Shown in pieces: positions 40,025-50,143 of a stretch of DNA of 64,000 bases. The stretch is from positions 1 to 64,000 of the forward strand of contig CAINLR010000099.1 in NCBI GenBank assembly GCA_903850425.1, read 5' to 3'. Position 1 is the first letter of the stretch. Each line of letters begins with the position of its first letter. Source of the stretch: an uncultured Verrucomicrobia subdivision 3 bacterium. GTDB taxonomy: Bacteria; Verrucomicrobiota; Verrucomicrobiia; Limisphaerales; UBA11358. The position numbers were made by a program, and so were the translations under genes. The notes under the pieces were generated by a model. The model searched no databases. It had not been told where the DNA came from and saw only the letters and a list, made by a program, of their open reading frames with translations.

Positions 40025-42568
40025 TCAGCGTTTATTGACCGTTGGTTTTTCCGTCACGAACATGGTGGTGCCAGTCATGGTGCTGCCGGTTTCAACTCTT
40101 TTTTTTTGAGGTTCGACCGGCGCTTCATCCTGCGCCAGGTCTTCTTCTGGAATCCGCATGGAGTAAAACGAGCGATAGATAAACACCAGGGCGATGATGA
40201 AGAAAAAGCCGCCGATGAGCGTCTTGACGCTTTGGCTCGGAATGGTCACCGCAATCTCCACCGCGAGCAAACCAAAGAGCGTGGTGAACTTGATCACCGG
40301 ATTCAGCGCCACGGACGAGGTGTCCTTGAACGGATCGCCGACCGTGTCGCCGACGATGGTGGCGTCATGGAGCGGCGTGCCTTTCTTGCGGAGTTCCACC
40401 TCGACAATTTTCTTGGCGTTATCCCATGCGCCGCCGGCATTCGCCATGAAGATGGCCTGGAATAACCCGAAGAACGCAATGGCGATGAGATAGCTGATGA
40501 AGAAATACGGATTGAAAAACGCCAGTGACAGCGCGAGGCAGAAGATGACAATAAATATATTCCACATGCCTTTCTGCGCATAGACCGTGCAGATGCGGAC
40601 AACTTCTTTGCTGTCCTTTTCCGAGGCCGTGGTGGCGTCCAGCTGCATGTGTTCCTGAATGTAAACCACGGCCCGATACGCGCCGGTGACGACGGCCTGC
40701 GTGCTGGCACCGGTGAACCAATAAATCACCGCTCCGCCCATGAGCAGACCGAAAATAATTTCCGGTTGCACGAGGCTCAAGTGGCTGATGACGTTGCCGA
40801 ACATATTCTCGAGCAAAATAATGATGCCGAAAACCATCGTGGTCGCGCCGACGACCGCGGTGCCGATGAGCACGGGCTTGGCCGTGGCCTTGAAGGTGTT
40901 GCCGGCCCCGTCATTCTTTTCAAGCTGATGTTTGGCGTTCTCGAAGTCGGGTTTGAAGCCGAAGTCGCGTTGGATTTCCGCGCTGACGTTGGGCCGCGCT
41001 TCGATGCGGCTTAATTCATAAACCGACTGCGCGTTGTCCGTTACCGGGCCATAGCTGTCCACGGCGATTGTCACCGGCCCCATGCCGAGGAAACCGAAGG
41101 CGACCAGGCCGAAGGCGAAGATTGGTGCGGCAAATTTGAATTTCTCCGGCATCAGCGCGACGATCGGCGAATCCGTGTAGGTCGCCAGCAGGCACGCGCA
41201 AAACATCAGGACCAGAATGCACAAGCCCATCCAGAACGCGGAGAAGTTGCCCGCGACCAGGCCGGACAAAATGTTCAGCGACGCCCCGCCGTGCTTCGAG
41301 CAGGTGGTGACTTCCTTGACGTGCTGGGATTTGGTGCTCGTGAAAACCTTGGTGAATTCGGGAATCACCGCGCCGGCGACCGTGCCGCACGAAATGATGG
41401 CGGACAAGACCCACCATAATTCCGGATTGATGCCCGTCTGTTTTGAGAGCAGAAAATAACTCGCGAGAAACGTGAAGACGATGGACACGGCCGAGGTGAT
41501 CCATACCAGATGGGTCAGCGGCGCTTCAAAATCAAAATCTTTCAGCCCGCCAAATTTTGCTTTCGTCAGCCCTTCATTCAAAAAATACGAAACCAGCGAA
41601 GTGATAATCATCAATGCCCGCATGGTGAAAAGCCACACGATGAGCGTCGCGCAAATCAACTGGCTGCTTGCCAGCGCCAGCGCGAGGAACGCGATCAGCG
41701 CCACGCCGGTCACCCCGTAGGTCTCAAAACCGTCCGCGCTCGGCCCGACCGAGTCACCGGCGTTGTCGCCGGTGCAATCGGCGATGACGCCGGGATTCTT
41801 CGGATCATCTTCCGGCAATTTGAACACAATTTTCATCAGGTCACTGCCGATGTCGGCGATCTTCGTGAAGATGCCGCCGCAGATGCGCAGCACGCTGGCA
41901 CCGAGCGATTCACCAATCGCGAACCCGATGAAGCACGGGCCGACGAGATGGTTTGGCAGGAAAATCAAAATGCTGATCATGAAAAACAGCTCCACACAGA
42001 CGAGCAACAGGCCCACGCTCATGCCCGAGCGCAACGGGATGCCGACGATGTTGATCGGATTGCCTTTGAGGGCGGCGAAGGCGGTGCGCGAATTGGCGGT
42101 GGTGTTGATGCGGATGCCGAACCACGCGACGCCGTAGCTGCCGAGAATGCCCAAAACGGAGGCGGCGAGAATCACCGCCGTGTTGCCGAAGCTGACGCCT
42201 TCCAGGACTTTAAAATAAAAGAAAATGCAGGTGGCAATGAGCAGCCAGAGGATGGCGAGAAACTTGCCCTGCTGGAACAGATAAGTTTTGCAGGTCTCCC
42301 AGATCGTCTGCGAAACGTCGGCCATGGTCTGATGCACGGGTAGCGCCTTGGTCTGCCAGTATTGCACGAGGCCGAACACCGCGCCGATGGCGCAGACGAC
42401 GATGCCCAGATACATCAGCGTGATGCCGTTGACACCGCCGAGGGCATCGAAGGTCACGTTATCGAGCAACGGAATTTTCAAATCCGCCTCGCTGGCGTGC
42501 AGGCTGGTGGCGGTCAGGAGCAGGGCGAGCGCGCCGAGTTTGGCTGGGATTATTTTGGGCAGTTGCAT
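40025..42568 (-). CDS. hppA: Membrane-bound ion-pumping pyrophosphatase (divergent clade)
   Basis: Couples PPi hydrolysis to H+ or Na+ transport across the inner membrane. The 847-residue protein is longer than the usual 650-780 and has about 16 hydrophobic segments and an N-terminal signal-like helix. Family motifs are present: PEDDPKNPGVIADCTGDNAG, SVGPSADGFETYG and DNAQSVYELSR. The first PPi-site motif reads DIGSDLMKIVF where D-x7-K-x-E is normal. The K+-dependence site reads GNTFKAT, with Lys as in K+-independent pumps. Start at 42568 (MQLPKIIPAKL) is chosen; an ATG seven codons upstream is possible. The transported ion cannot be settled by eye. Confidence 0.92.
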   Translation of the reverse strand: MQLPKIIPAKLGALALLLTATSLHASEADLKIPLLDNVTFDALGGVNGITLMYLGIVVCAIGAVFGLVQYWQTKALPVHQTMADVSQTIWETCKTYLFQQGKFLAILWLLIATCIFFYFKVLEGVSFGNTAVILAASVLGILGSYGVAWFGIRINTTANSRTAFAALKGNPINIVGIPLRSGMSVGLLLVCVELFFMISILIFLPNHLVGPCFIGFAIGESLGASVLRICGGIFTKIADIGSDLMKIVFKLPEDDPKNPGVIADCTGDNAGDSVGPSADGFETYGVTGVALIAFLALALASSQLICATLIVWLFTMRALMIITSLVSYFLNEGLTKAKFGGLKDFDFEAPLTHLVWITSAVSIVFTFLASYFLLSKQTGINPELWWVLSAIISCGTVAGAVIPEFTKVFTSTKSQHVKEVTTCSKHGGASLNILSGLVAGNFSAFWMGLCILVLMFCACLLATYTDSPIVALMPEKFKFAAPIFAFGLVAFGFLGMGPVTIAVDSYGPVTDNAQSVYELSRIEARPNVSAEIQRDFGFKPDFENAKHQLEKNDGAGNTFKATAKPVLIGTAVVGATTMVFGIIILLENMFGNVISHLSLVQPEIIFGLLMGGAVIYWFTGASTQAVVTGAYRAVVYIQEHMQLDATTASEKDSKEVVRICTVYAQKGMWNIFIVIFCLALSLAFFNPYFFISYLIAIAFFGLFQAIFMANAGGAWDNAKKIVEVELRKKGTPLHDATIVGDTVGDPFKDTSSVALNPVIKFTTLFGLLAVEIAVTIPSQSVKTLIGGFFFIIALVFIYRSFYSMRIPEEDLAQDEAPVEPQKKRVETGSTMTGTTMFVTEKPTVNKR

Positions 42569-43289
42569 ATTTTGTTTTGGCGATGGCAATTATTGTTGCT
42601 GGGTTTTGGCGGGATATGAAACGAACTTAATCAAGTAACATATTGCGCACTTTAAATCTGATGCGAATATCGGGTTTTGGCTTCTCCTAAATTGACAATA
42701 AGTTTGCATTTTTTGAAGTGACTGCGCCGCCGATGCCAACCATTGAGGTGTCGGCCGAGGACGCGCATAGCCGGGACAGAGCAGACGGGCACGCCAGATT
42801 ACCCGCGCTGTTTGCGCCAAATGGCCTCGCGCTTGACTTTCATCTTGCCGATGCATTTTAACGCCAAGGCGCAGGAGTTTAGCCAATTGATCCGCTCGCG
42901 GATCAGCCTCCCCCTTTGGAGTGTGGGCGGAATTTGAATCACAATCGCGGTGGTGCAAACTGCCAACACGACCCCTGCCGCGATCATCAGGTCCGTGAAA
43001 GGTCAAATCCTGTGCCGTCGGTTGTTTGGCACAACAAAAAACCGGGCGGAAAGTAAACGCTGAGACGCAACGGTTGCTGGGTCTGCCGCGATTGCGGTCG
43101 GGTCAAGCTGCCCCCTGAAATCCCCTGATAATATTGTTCGGTTCGGTTTGATTATCTTCAACAATTGTCCGGCTTGGGAAACGGCGCAACGGCAAGACAA
43201 TTTATGGTGACTATTTGACAAGCATTGTGGGGAACGCGCTGGTTTAGTCTGGTTAATTGAAGTTGCTCGCAGTAAAAGACCAATTAACT
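42569..43289. other. Non-coding gap between hppA and hoxE
   Basis: About 720 bases hold the divergent upstream regions of hppA and the hox operon. A 62-codon frame on the minus strand (42799-42987) with a hydrophobic N-terminus (MIAAGVVLAVCTTAIVI) is the only gene-like item, and I do not call it. TTGACA at 43215-43220 could be a -35 box for hoxE, but no matching -10 box lies at the right spacing. I see nothing else. Confidence 0.55.
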
Positions 43290-43817
43290 ATGAATGCCGC
43301 CGTTGCCACGCCGCAAAAAAATCAGAATCGAATTCAGGCTGTCCTGAAGCACGCCAGCGGGGACAAACGCTTCAAGATTCTGGAAGTCCACATGAAGAAG
43401 CATCAGTTCCGGCAGGATGCTTTGATCGAAGTGCTTCACAAGGCGCAGGAACTCTTTGGCTTTCTCGAAGATGACCTGCTGTTGTTCATCTCCGTCAAGC
43501 TGAAGCTGCCGCCGAGTCGCGTGTATGGCGTCGCGACATTTTATCATTTCTTCCAGCTCAAACCGCAGGGCGAACACACTTGTGTCGTTTGCATGGGCAC
43601 CGCCTGCTATGTGAAGGGCGCGGACAAGGTCATCGCGGCCGTGCAGGCGCACGCGAAAATCAAACCGGGCGAGACCACGCCGGACAACAAGGTTTCTTTA
43701 CTGACCGCCCGTTGCATTGGGGCGTGCGGGATCGCGCCGGCGGTCGTTTATGACGGCACGGTCACGCCGCGCGTCACCCCGGAAGCCGCCGTCGAACAAA
43801 TCAAGAAGTGGATGTAA
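43290..43817 (+). CDS. hoxE: Bidirectional [NiFe] hydrogenase diaphorase subunit HoxE
   Basis: NuoE-like thioredoxin-fold [2Fe-2S] subunit passing electrons in the diaphorase part of NAD-linked hydrogenase. The 175-residue protein from the ATG at 43290 has [32 protein letters not shown] and the four cluster cysteines in [12 protein letters not shown] and [13 protein letters not shown]. An upstream in-frame ATG (43257) adds 11 unconserved residues. One base separates its stop from hoxF. Presence of HoxE marks the five-subunit (HoxEFUYH) type. Confidence 0.94.
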   Translation: MNAAVATPQKNQNRIQAVLKHASGDKRFKILEVHMKKHQFRQDALIEVLHKAQELFGFLEDDLLLFISVKLKLPPSRVYGVATFYHFFQLKPQGEHTCVVCMGTACYVKGADKVIAAVQAHAKIKPGETTPDNKVSLLTARCIGACGIAPAVVYDGTVTPRVTPEAAVEQIKKWM

Positions 43818-43818
43818 T

Positions 43819-45468
43819 ATGTTGCACAACGATCTTCTCCAAATCAAAGAAAAGGAACTAGCCGGGCGCAAGCCGTTCACGCTGCGCTGCTGCATGGCCG
43901 CCGGCTGCATGTCGTCCGATTCCAAAGGCGTCAAACAACAGCTCGAACAAGCCGTCGCCGAAGCGGGGTTGCAGGATCAGGTCGAGGTGCGCGGCGTGGG
44001 CTGCATGAAACTCTGCTGCCAGGGTCCGCTGGTGCAGGCCGACCCGACCGGCGTTCTCTACGAAAAAGTTTCACCGCAGGATGCCGCGCCGATTATCGCC
44101 GCGCTCAACGGGGCGCAGAACAACCTTGCTAAAAGTGATCCCAACGCGCCGTTCTTCGCCAAGCAACATTCCATCGTGCTCGCGAACAGCGGCATTATTG
44201 ATCCAGAGCGCATTGAGAGCTACATCGCCGCCGATGGCTATCTGGCGTTGCACGAGGTGCTGAACGAGATGACGCCCAAAGACGTCGTTGAGGCGATGGT
44301 CAAGAGCGGCTTGCGTGGTCGTGGCGGAGCGGGTTTTCCCACCGGCCTCAAATGGGGCACAGTGGCGAAATCTGCCGGCGCGAAGAAATACGTTATTTGC
44401 AACGCCGACGAGGGCGACCCTGGCGCGTTCATGGATCGCAGCGTGTTGGAGAGTGATCCGCACGCGGTGCTCGAAGGCATGGCCATCGCGGCTTACGCGG
44501 TGGGCGCGGATCAAGGATTCATGTATGTGCGCGCGGAATATCCGCTCGCCATCAGCCGGCTCCAAATCGCCATCAAGCAGGCCAAGCAAATGGGTTTGCT
44601 GGGCGCGGGCATTTTTGAATCGCCGTTTAATTTCAACGTGGACATCCGCATTGGTGCGGGCGCGTTCGTGTGCGGCGAGGAAACCGCGCTCATGGCGTCC
44701 GTGGAAGGCAAGCGGGGCACGCCGCGGCCGCGGCCGCCGTTCCCGGCCGAGAGCGGTTTGTTTGGCTGCCCGACGCTGTTGAACAACGTGGAAACGTTCG
44801 CCAACGTCGCGCCCATCTACCGCAAAGGCGCGGAATGGTTCGCGGGCATCGGCACGGAAAAAAGCAAGGGCACCAAAGTTTTCGCGCTCGCCGGCAAAAT
44901 CAAGAACACCGGCCTGATCGAAGTGCCGATGGGCACGCCGATGCGCACCATCGTCGAAGACATGGGTGGCGGCGCCCCCGACGGCGGCAAGATCAAGGCG
45001 GTGCAAACCGGCGGCCCGTCCGGCGGTTGCATTCCGTCGCAGCATCTCGACACGCCGGTGGATTACGAATCGCTCGGCAAACTCGGCTCGATCATGGGCT
45101 CGGGCGGCATGATTGTGATGGACGAGACCACGGGCATGGTGGATGTGGCCCGGTTTTTCATGGAGTTCTGCATGGAAGAATCCTGCGGCAAGTGCATTCC
45201 CTGCCGTGCCGGCACGGTGCAGATGCATAATATTTTGGATAAAATTCTCCAGCGCAAGGCGACCGCGCGTGACCTTGCCAAGCTGGAGGAACTTTGTGAC
45301 ATGGTTAAAAACACCAGCCTCTGCGGCCTCGGCCAGACCGCGCCGAATCCGACGTTGAGCACGCTGCGCTTTTTCCGCAACGAATATGAAGAGTTGTTGC
45401 AGCCGGACAAATTTGGTCCGCGCGGCACGGACGCAGCCACGGCGCAACCAACTGCGGCGACCCAATAA
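43819..45468 (+). CDS. hoxF: NAD-reducing hydrogenase diaphorase subunit HoxF
   Basis: NAD(H)-binding flavoprotein of 549 residues. The N-terminal thioredoxin-like [2Fe-2S] domain has [10 protein letters not shown] and GVGCMKLCC. The NuoF-like core has [14 protein letters not shown] (NADH), [20 protein letters not shown] (FMN) and the [4Fe-4S] motif [13 protein letters not shown] with a downstream Cys. It is the site where NAD+ is reduced with electrons from H2, or the reverse. It is tightly spaced with hoxE and hoxU. Confidence 0.95.
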   Translation: MLHNDLLQIKEKELAGRKPFTLRCCMAAGCMSSDSKGVKQQLEQAVAEAGLQDQVEVRGVGCMKLCCQGPLVQADPTGVLYEKVSPQDAAPIIAALNGAQNNLAKSDPNAPFFAKQHSIVLANSGIIDPERIESYIAADGYLALHEVLNEMTPKDVVEAMVKSGLRGRGGAGFPTGLKWGTVAKSAGAKKYVICNADEGDPGAFMDRSVLESDPHAVLEGMAIAAYAVGADQGFMYVRAEYPLAISRLQIAIKQAKQMGLLGAGIFESPFNFNVDIRIGAGAFVCGEETALMASVEGKRGTPRPRPPFPAESGLFGCPTLLNNVETFANVAPIYRKGAEWFAGIGTEKSKGTKVFALAGKIKNTGLIEVPMGTPMRTIVEDMGGGAPDGGKIKAVQTGGPSGGCIPSQHLDTPVDYESLGKLGSIMGSGGMIVMDETTGMVDVARFFMEFCMEESCGKCIPCRAGTVQMHNILDKILQRKATARDLAKLEELCDMVKNTSLCGLGQTAPNPTLSTLRFFRNEYEELLQPDKFGPRGTDAATAQPTAATQ

Positions 45469-45480
45469 CAATATTATTTT

Positions 45481-46200
45481 ATGGCTGCCAAGACACTGAC
45501 TATTGACGGCAAACAGATCACCGCCGAGGAGGGCGCCACCGTTTTGCAGGTGGCGCGCGAGGCGGGCGTGAACATTCCCACGCTCTGCCATCTCGAAGGC
45601 GTTTACGATGTCGGCGCGTGCCGCCTTTGCCTCGTGGAGGTCGCCGGCGTGGCCAAACTGCTCCCGGCCTGCACCACGAAAGTGGCCGAAGGCATGGACA
45701 TCAAAACCGACAGCGAGCGCCTGCGGAAATATCGCCGCATGACGCTGGAGTTGCTGTTCGCCGAGCGGAATCACGTCTGTGCGGTGTGCGTGTCCAACGG
45801 CCATTGCGAACTGCAGACGCTGGCGTATTCGCAGGGCATGGAGCACGTCCGCTACGATTACACTTTTCCGAAATGGAACGTGGACACCACGCACCGGCTC
45901 TTTGGCATGGACCATAATCGCTGCGTGCTGTGTTCGCGCTGCGTCCGCGTTTGCTGGCATATCGAGGGTGCCGGAACGAAGAATGTTTCTGGTCGCGGCA
46001 GCCTTTCCAAAATTATCACGGACCTGAACCAGCCTTGGGGCCAGGCCGCTTCCTGCACCGAATGCGGCAAATGCGTCATGGCCTGCCCGACGGGCGCGCT
46101 GTTCAACAAAGGCGTGACCGTGGGCGAAATGGAACGCGACCGCGACAAGCTGGAATTCATCGTCACTGCGCGTGAAAAGAAGCAATGGATCGCCGAATAA
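45481..46200 (+). CDS. hoxU: NAD-reducing hydrogenase diaphorase subunit HoxU
   Basis: NuoG-N-like Fe-S protein of 239 residues. The N-terminal plant-type [2Fe-2S] (PTLCHLEGVYDVGACRLCLV) is followed by a His-Cys cluster region (RNHVCAVCVSNGHCELQ) and two C-terminal [4Fe-4S] motifs (NRCVLCSRCVRVC and CTECGKCVMACPTGA). It wires HoxF to the hydrogenase module HoxYH. It lies 12 bases after hoxF and 11 bases before hoxY. Confidence 0.95.
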   Translation: MAAKTLTIDGKQITAEEGATVLQVAREAGVNIPTLCHLEGVYDVGACRLCLVEVAGVAKLLPACTTKVAEGMDIKTDSERLRKYRRMTLELLFAERNHVCAVCVSNGHCELQTLAYSQGMEHVRYDYTFPKWNVDTTHRLFGMDHNRCVLCSRCVRVCWHIEGAGTKNVSGRGSLSKIITDLNQPWGQAASCTECGKCVMACPTGALFNKGVTVGEMERDRDKLEFIVTAREKKQWIAE

Positions 46201-46211
46201 TTATTTGAAAT

Positions 46212-46757
46212 ATGAAGATTCGTTTGGCCACAGTTTGGTTGGGCGGCTGCTCCGGCTGCCACATGTCGTTCTTGGACCTCGATGAGTTTCTCATTGATCT
46301 CGCCGACGCCGTGGACCTGGTTTACAGCCCCGTCGTGGACGTGAAAGATTATCCTGAAAATGTGGACTTGTGCCTGATCGAAGGTGCCGTCTGCAACGAG
46401 GACAATCTGGAAATTCTCCACAAAATTCGTGCGCGGACGAAGGTGCTCGTGTCCTTCGGCGACTGCGCGGTCACGGGCAACGTGCCGGCCATGCGCAACC
46501 AGTTTGGCATTGATAACGCGGAAAATGTTTTGCAGCGCGCCTACGTCGAGAACGCGCAGAACAATCCCAGCGTGCCCAAGGCCGACGGCATCGTGCCGCA
46601 ACTGCTGGCAAACGTGGTGCCCGTGCATGAAGTCGTCCACGTCGAATACTTTTTGCCCGGCTGTCCGCCGCCCGCCGCGCGCATCAAATCGCTGGTCGCG
46701 CAACTGCTCGCCGGCACCGCGCCAAAGCAGGAGGGCGAACAATTGAAATTCGGTTGA
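46212..46757 (+). CDS. hoxY: [NiFe] hydrogenase small subunit HoxY
   Basis: A 181-residue small subunit with only the proximal [4Fe-4S] cluster, as in cytoplasmic group 3 enzymes. Cysteines are in [29 protein letters not shown] and FLPGCPPPA. No Tat signal is present, so the enzyme stays in the cytoplasm. It pairs with HoxH encoded ten bases downstream. Confidence 0.95.
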   Translation: MKIRLATVWLGGCSGCHMSFLDLDEFLIDLADAVDLVYSPVVDVKDYPENVDLCLIEGAVCNEDNLEILHKIRARTKVLVSFGDCAVTGNVPAMRNQFGIDNAENVLQRAYVENAQNNPSVPKADGIVPQLLANVVPVHEVVHVEYFLPGCPPPAARIKSLVAQLLAGTAPKQEGEQLKFG

Positions 46758-46766
46758 AAATTTGTT

Positions 46767-48191
46767 ATGTCAAAACGCATCATCATTGATCCGGTGACCC
46801 GCATCGAGGGCCACGCCAAGATCAGCATCTACATGGACGACGCCGGCAACGTGGCGGACGCGGAGTTTCATGTGGTCGAGTTTCGCGGCTTTGAAAAATT
46901 CTGCGAAGGCCGGCCTTACACCGAAATGCCCGCCATCACGCAGCGCATTTGCGGCATCTGTCCGGTCAGCCATCTGCTCGCCTCCGCCAAAGCGGGCGAC
47001 GCGCTCATGGCCGTCAACATTCCGCCCGCCGCCGATAAATTGCGCCGGCTGATGAACCTCGGCCAGATCATCCAGTCGCACGCCCTGAGCTTTTTCCATT
47101 TGAGCGCTCCCGACTTTTTGCTCGGCTGGGACACGGCTCCCGCGCAGCGCAATGTCTTCGGTTTGATCGCCGCGAACAAGGAATTGGCCCGCGCCGGCAT
47201 CCGGTTGCGCCAGTTCGGCCAGGAAATCATCGAGATTCTCGGCGACAAAAAAATCCATCCCGCGTGGGCCGTTCCCGGCGGCGTGCGCACGGCGTTGAGC
47301 GACGAAGGCCGCGCCCGCATCCGCGCTTGGCTGCCCGAGGCGTTCGCCACGACCAAGGTTGCCTTCGACCTCTGGAAGAAGACGATGGAAACCCACCAGC
47401 GCGAAATCCAGATTTTCGGAAATTTTCCGTCGCTGTTTATGGGCCTTGTTGCCGAAGACGGCTCCTGGGAACACCACGGCGGCAAATTGCGTTTCTCCGA
47501 TAGTAGCGGCAGCATTATCGCCGACCAGCTCGATGAGCAAAACTACCTGGATTTCATTGGCGAATCCGTGCAGGGTAACTCGTATCTCAAATCGCCTTAC
47601 TACAAGCCGCTGGGTTTTCCCGAGGGAATTTATCGCGTCGGTCCGCTCGCGCGCCTGAATGTGTGCCAGCAGATGGGCGTGCCCAAGGCGGATGCGGAAC
47701 TGAAGAAATTCAAGAAGCTCGGCCACGGCGCGGTCACGTCCTCGTTCCTGTATCACTACGCGCGGCTCATTGAGATTCTCGCAGGCATTGAATACGTCGA
47801 GCGCTACATGGACGATCCCGAGTTGTCGAACGATGATCTTCGCGCCGATGCCGGCATCAACAGTTTGCGCGGCGTGGGCGTCAGCGAAGCCCCGCGCGGC
47901 ACGATCTTCCACGACTACACCGTGGACCGCAACGGCCTGCTGCAAAAGGTGAATCTCATTGTCGCCACCGGGCAAAACAATCTGGCCATGAACCAGACTG
48001 TGGCGCAAATCGCGCGGCATTATGTTCGTGGCAGCACGATTCCCGAGCCGATGCTCAACCGTGTCGAACATGGCATCCGCTGCTACGACCCGTGCTTGAG
48101 CTGCTCGACGCACGCCGTCGGCCAGATGCCGCTGCACGTCCAATTGATCGCGCCGGACGGCTCCGTGTTGAGCGAAGTTGAGCGCGGTTGA
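46767..48191 (+). CDS. hoxH: [NiFe] hydrogenase large subunit HoxH
   Basis: Catalytic subunit of 474 residues with the NiFe site. The N-terminal ligand motif is [19 protein letters not shown] and the C-terminal one is DPCLSCSTH. About 25 residues follow the final His ([16 protein letters not shown]...), a removable extension of the kind cut by HoxW after nickel insertion. The operon (HoxEFUYH) fits group 3d, which reversibly couples H2 to NAD(H). The hyp maturation genes needed for the NiFe site are not in the window. Confidence 0.96.
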   Translation: MSKRIIIDPVTRIEGHAKISIYMDDAGNVADAEFHVVEFRGFEKFCEGRPYTEMPAITQRICGICPVSHLLASAKAGDALMAVNIPPAADKLRRLMNLGQIIQSHALSFFHLSAPDFLLGWDTAPAQRNVFGLIAANKELARAGIRLRQFGQEIIEILGDKKIHPAWAVPGGVRTALSDEGRARIRAWLPEAFATTKVAFDLWKKTMETHQREIQIFGNFPSLFMGLVAEDGSWEHHGGKLRFSDSSGSIIADQLDEQNYLDFIGESVQGNSYLKSPYYKPLGFPEGIYRVGPLARLNVCQQMGVPKADAELKKFKKLGHGAVTSSFLYHYARLIEILAGIEYVERYMDDPELSNDDLRADAGINSLRGVGVSEAPRGTIFHDYTVDRNGLLQKVNLIVATGQNNLAMNQTVAQIARHYVRGSTIPEPMLNRVEHGIRCYDPCLSCSTHAVGQMPLHVQLIAPDGSVLSEVERG

Positions 48192-48200
48192 AACTTGTTT

Positions 48201-48272
48201 GGAGCGCGGGCTTCAGCCCGCTTCAACGCGCGAATTGCGTTGGACGGTGAAGCGGCATAAATGCCGCGCTCC
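48201..48272. repeat. GGAGCGCGG...CCGCGCTCC palindromic repeat (family C), intergenic
   Basis: The left part GGAGCGCGGGCTTCAGCCCG and right part AGCGGCATAAATGCCGCGCT plus CC have complementary ends, and each has its own small hairpin. The ends match the in-frame element inside xdh at 21968-22040. It lies between hoxH and hoxW. The following GCGCCGGCGGGG...CTCCGCCGGC (about 48305-48346) could form a further stem before hoxW. Confidence 0.8.
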
Positions 48273-48356
48273 TGAAATTTTTGTCTATTGGGTTGGACAA
48301 AAAAAGCGCCGGCGGGGGAACGTTGTTTGGTCGTTACTCCGCCGGCAAATTTTTTC

Positions 48357-48809
48357 ATGCACGACCAAGCTGCCCTTCAAACGGAGATCCTCGTCATCGG
48401 CTACGGCAACACCTTGCGCGGCGACGACGGCGTTGGCCCTTGCGTGGCCGAGGTAATTGAGAAATTGCAGTTGCCCGGCGTGCGCACGCTCGCTTGCCCG
48501 ATGCTCACGCCCGAACTCGCCGACCCGATTGCCCGCGCCGCCAAAGTCATCTTCGTGGACGCCGCCGTGGATGCCCCGAACGAAGTGCAGTGGCGCAAAC
48601 TGGAGCCGAACGAGACCTCGCAACTCATGGCGCACGCCGCCGACCCGCGCACGATGTTGGCGCTCTCCCGCGATGTTTTTGGCCGCGTCCCCGAGGCCTG
48701 GTGGCTCACCATCCCCGCCGTGGATTTGGGTTTTCGCGAAGGCTTTTCTCCCTCCGTCCAACTTGGTCTTGCGGAGGCAGTGGAGAAGATTCAAACGTTC
48801 TGTCGCTGA
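48357..48809 (+). CDS. hoxW: Hydrogenase maturation endopeptidase
   Basis: Nickel-dependent check protease that removes the C-terminal extension of HoxH. The 150-residue protein from the ATG at 48357 has the family's GYGNTLRGDDGVGPCVAEVI (metal Asp), FVDAAVDAPNEVQWR (second acidic metal site), and AWWLTIPAVDLGFREGFSP. Its place directly behind hoxH supports the pairing. Upstream in-frame codons starting at 48288 come from hairpin DNA and are not used. Confidence 0.92.
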   Translation: MHDQAALQTEILVIGYGNTLRGDDGVGPCVAEVIEKLQLPGVRTLACPMLTPELADPIARAAKVIFVDAAVDAPNEVQWRKLEPNETSQLMAHAADPRTMLALSRDVFGRVPEAWWLTIPAVDLGFREGFSPSVQLGLAEAVEKIQTFCR

Positions 48810-48991
48810 ATCGGCGAAGCAAACAACTGATTTCCGTCACGACTCTAAATCACCCACCCCGGTTCGTCATGCGTTCATGTGAGCCATCTCCCAAAAGGTC
48901 GCTGACAATCCTGAATAGGCGATCCTTGGGCGGTGCGGGTGCAGCTTGGTTGCGGATGGCTTTGATAGCGCCGATTGGTTTCGGCGACGAT

Positions 48992-49026
48992 AAAAAAATC
49001 CCCGGGCGCTTTTGAAACGACCGGGG
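48992..49026 (-). terminator. Rho-independent terminator of leuD
   Basis: On the minus strand CCCCGG, a 15-base loop and CCGGGG are followed by ATTTTTTTA, 28 bases after the leuD stop. The stem is 6 bp and the T tract is clear. Confidence 0.75.
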
Positions 49027-49053
49027 AGTCGGGAGCCGATTCACGAACCCACT

Positions 49054-49605
49054 TTATTTTGCCGCAATCATTCCGCTCTGGCGGGCGTAATTGAAAATGC
49101 CGCCGGCATCCACCACCGGGCGCACGTCGCCGAGCGGTTTGAAATGATACACCTTGCCGGTGGCCTGGGCGGTCACGGTCGCGGCGTCGAGATCCACGGT
49201 CACGATGTCGCCGGTTTTGAGGACGTCGCAAAGGCGCTCGGTGATTTCGCAGGGATAGAGTTCGCCGGTGGCCACGCAGTTGCGGAAGAAGATGCGCGCA
49301 AAACTCTCCGCCAGCACGAGCTGGCAGTTAGCCGAACCCATCGCGATGGGCGCGTGTTCGCGCGAGCTGCCGCAGCCGAAGTTTTTCCCGCCGACGACGA
49401 TGGGATAATCGCTGTCGAGCTGACCCGCCTTGACGTAGCGGATCGGGTAGAGCGACGCGGGCAGACCGTCAAGTGCGTAACTGCCAAGCTTCTCGTATTC
49501 CTCGGCAATGGTGGGCACGAGATTCAGAAACTGCGCGGAGATGATCTGGTCGGTGTCAATGTTGTCGCGCACGACATAAACGGGGCCGGTAAATACGGTT
49601 TGCAT
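49054..49605 (-). CDS. leuD: 3-isopropylmalate dehydratase small subunit
   Basis: Swivel-domain subunit of isopropylmalate isomerase (leucine synthesis). The 183-residue protein from the ATG at 49605 has [31 protein letters not shown] and [19 protein letters not shown]. The short length, with QIISAQFL rather than the E. coli-type residues, is typical of the archaeal/LeuD2-HacB-like branch. Homoaconitase or citraconate-type dehydratase small subunit is therefore an alternative. The large subunit gene is not in the window. Confidence 0.88.
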   Translation of the reverse strand: MQTVFTGPVYVVRDNIDTDQIISAQFLNLVPTIAEEYEKLGSYALDGLPASLYPIRYVKAGQLDSDYPIVVGGKNFGCGSSREHAPIAMGSANCQLVLAESFARIFFRNCVATGELYPCEITERLCDVLKTGDIVTVDLDAATVTAQATGKVYHFKPLGDVRPVVDAGGIFNYARQSGMIAAK

Positions 49606-49640
49606 GACTGCAATGTGCCGCGCGCGGACTGATTTTTCAA

Positions 49641-50048
49641 TCAAATATCAATCGGCGGCGGGGCCGGCGGAACGGTCGGCAGCGCGGCGCGTTGCTCCCG
49701 TTTGCGCCAGGCGATCACCGCGGCGGTGCAGGCCGTCCAAGTGGGCAGCTCATCCACGAGCGGAACCAGCTCCACCACGAAAGTGGGCAGCAGGACAACA
49801 TGAAAGCCGATGACCCAACTGACCAGAATCATCGCGACACAATCAATCGCCTGATCTATCAACACCCAGCCGAGCGGGCCCAGGAGCAATTGCGCGCCGT
49901 CGGCCGCCACGGCGATGGCCAGCGCAAGGAGGATGCGCAGGCGGGTCAAGGGCCGGGCACGGAACCGGGCAATTAATTTCTCCGGTCGTTTCAAGGTGGG
50001 GATATTCCCTGACGGCGGTCCATAATTCAATCGCAGATATGCGGGCAT
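49641..50048 (-). CDS. Small integral membrane protein of unknown function
   Basis: A 135-residue protein from the ATG at 50048. It has a basic N-terminus, then two to three hydrophobic segments (ILLALAIAVAADGAQLLLGP, CVAMILVSWVIGFHVVLLPT, FVVELVPLVDELPTWTACTA), a basic RKR and a Pro-rich tail. Acidic and Gly residues within the membrane segments (AADGAQLLLGPLG, DQAID) look conserved rather than random. I cannot assign a function. A longer frame to 50111 is possible but adds Arg-rich codons. Confidence 0.65.
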   Translation of the reverse strand: MPAYLRLNYGPPSGNIPTLKRPEKLIARFRARPLTRLRILLALAIAVAADGAQLLLGPLGWVLIDQAIDCVAMILVSWVIGFHVVLLPTFVVELVPLVDELPTWTACTAAVIAWRKREQRAALPTVPPAPPPIDI

Positions 50049-50143
50049 CCGCCGCCCGGTGCGAGGGGCTCTGCGAAACGGGCGGCAGTGCGCGGTATGT
50101 CCGCCAAGCACTGGTTAACCAACGGGAATGGCGACAAGTAAAT

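Noticed and set aside
42799..42987. 62-codon minus-strand ORF in the hppA-hoxE gap
   Set aside because: The N-terminus is hydrophobic but there is no ribosome-binding site or known family. Too weak to call.
42998..43020. GGTCAAATCC, resembling a tRNA T-arm
   Set aside because: No anticodon arm, D arm or acceptor pairing can be built around it.
43215..43250. sigma70 promoter for hoxE
   Set aside because: TTGACA is present but the nearest -10-like hexamer is 22 or more bases away, outside normal spacing.
44071..46185. 704-codon open frame on the minus strand opposite hoxF/hoxU
   Set aside because: It is antisense to clearly conserved hydrogenase genes and is His/Ala/Arg-rich, as expected for the complement of G+C-rich coding DNA. 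No family motif is present.
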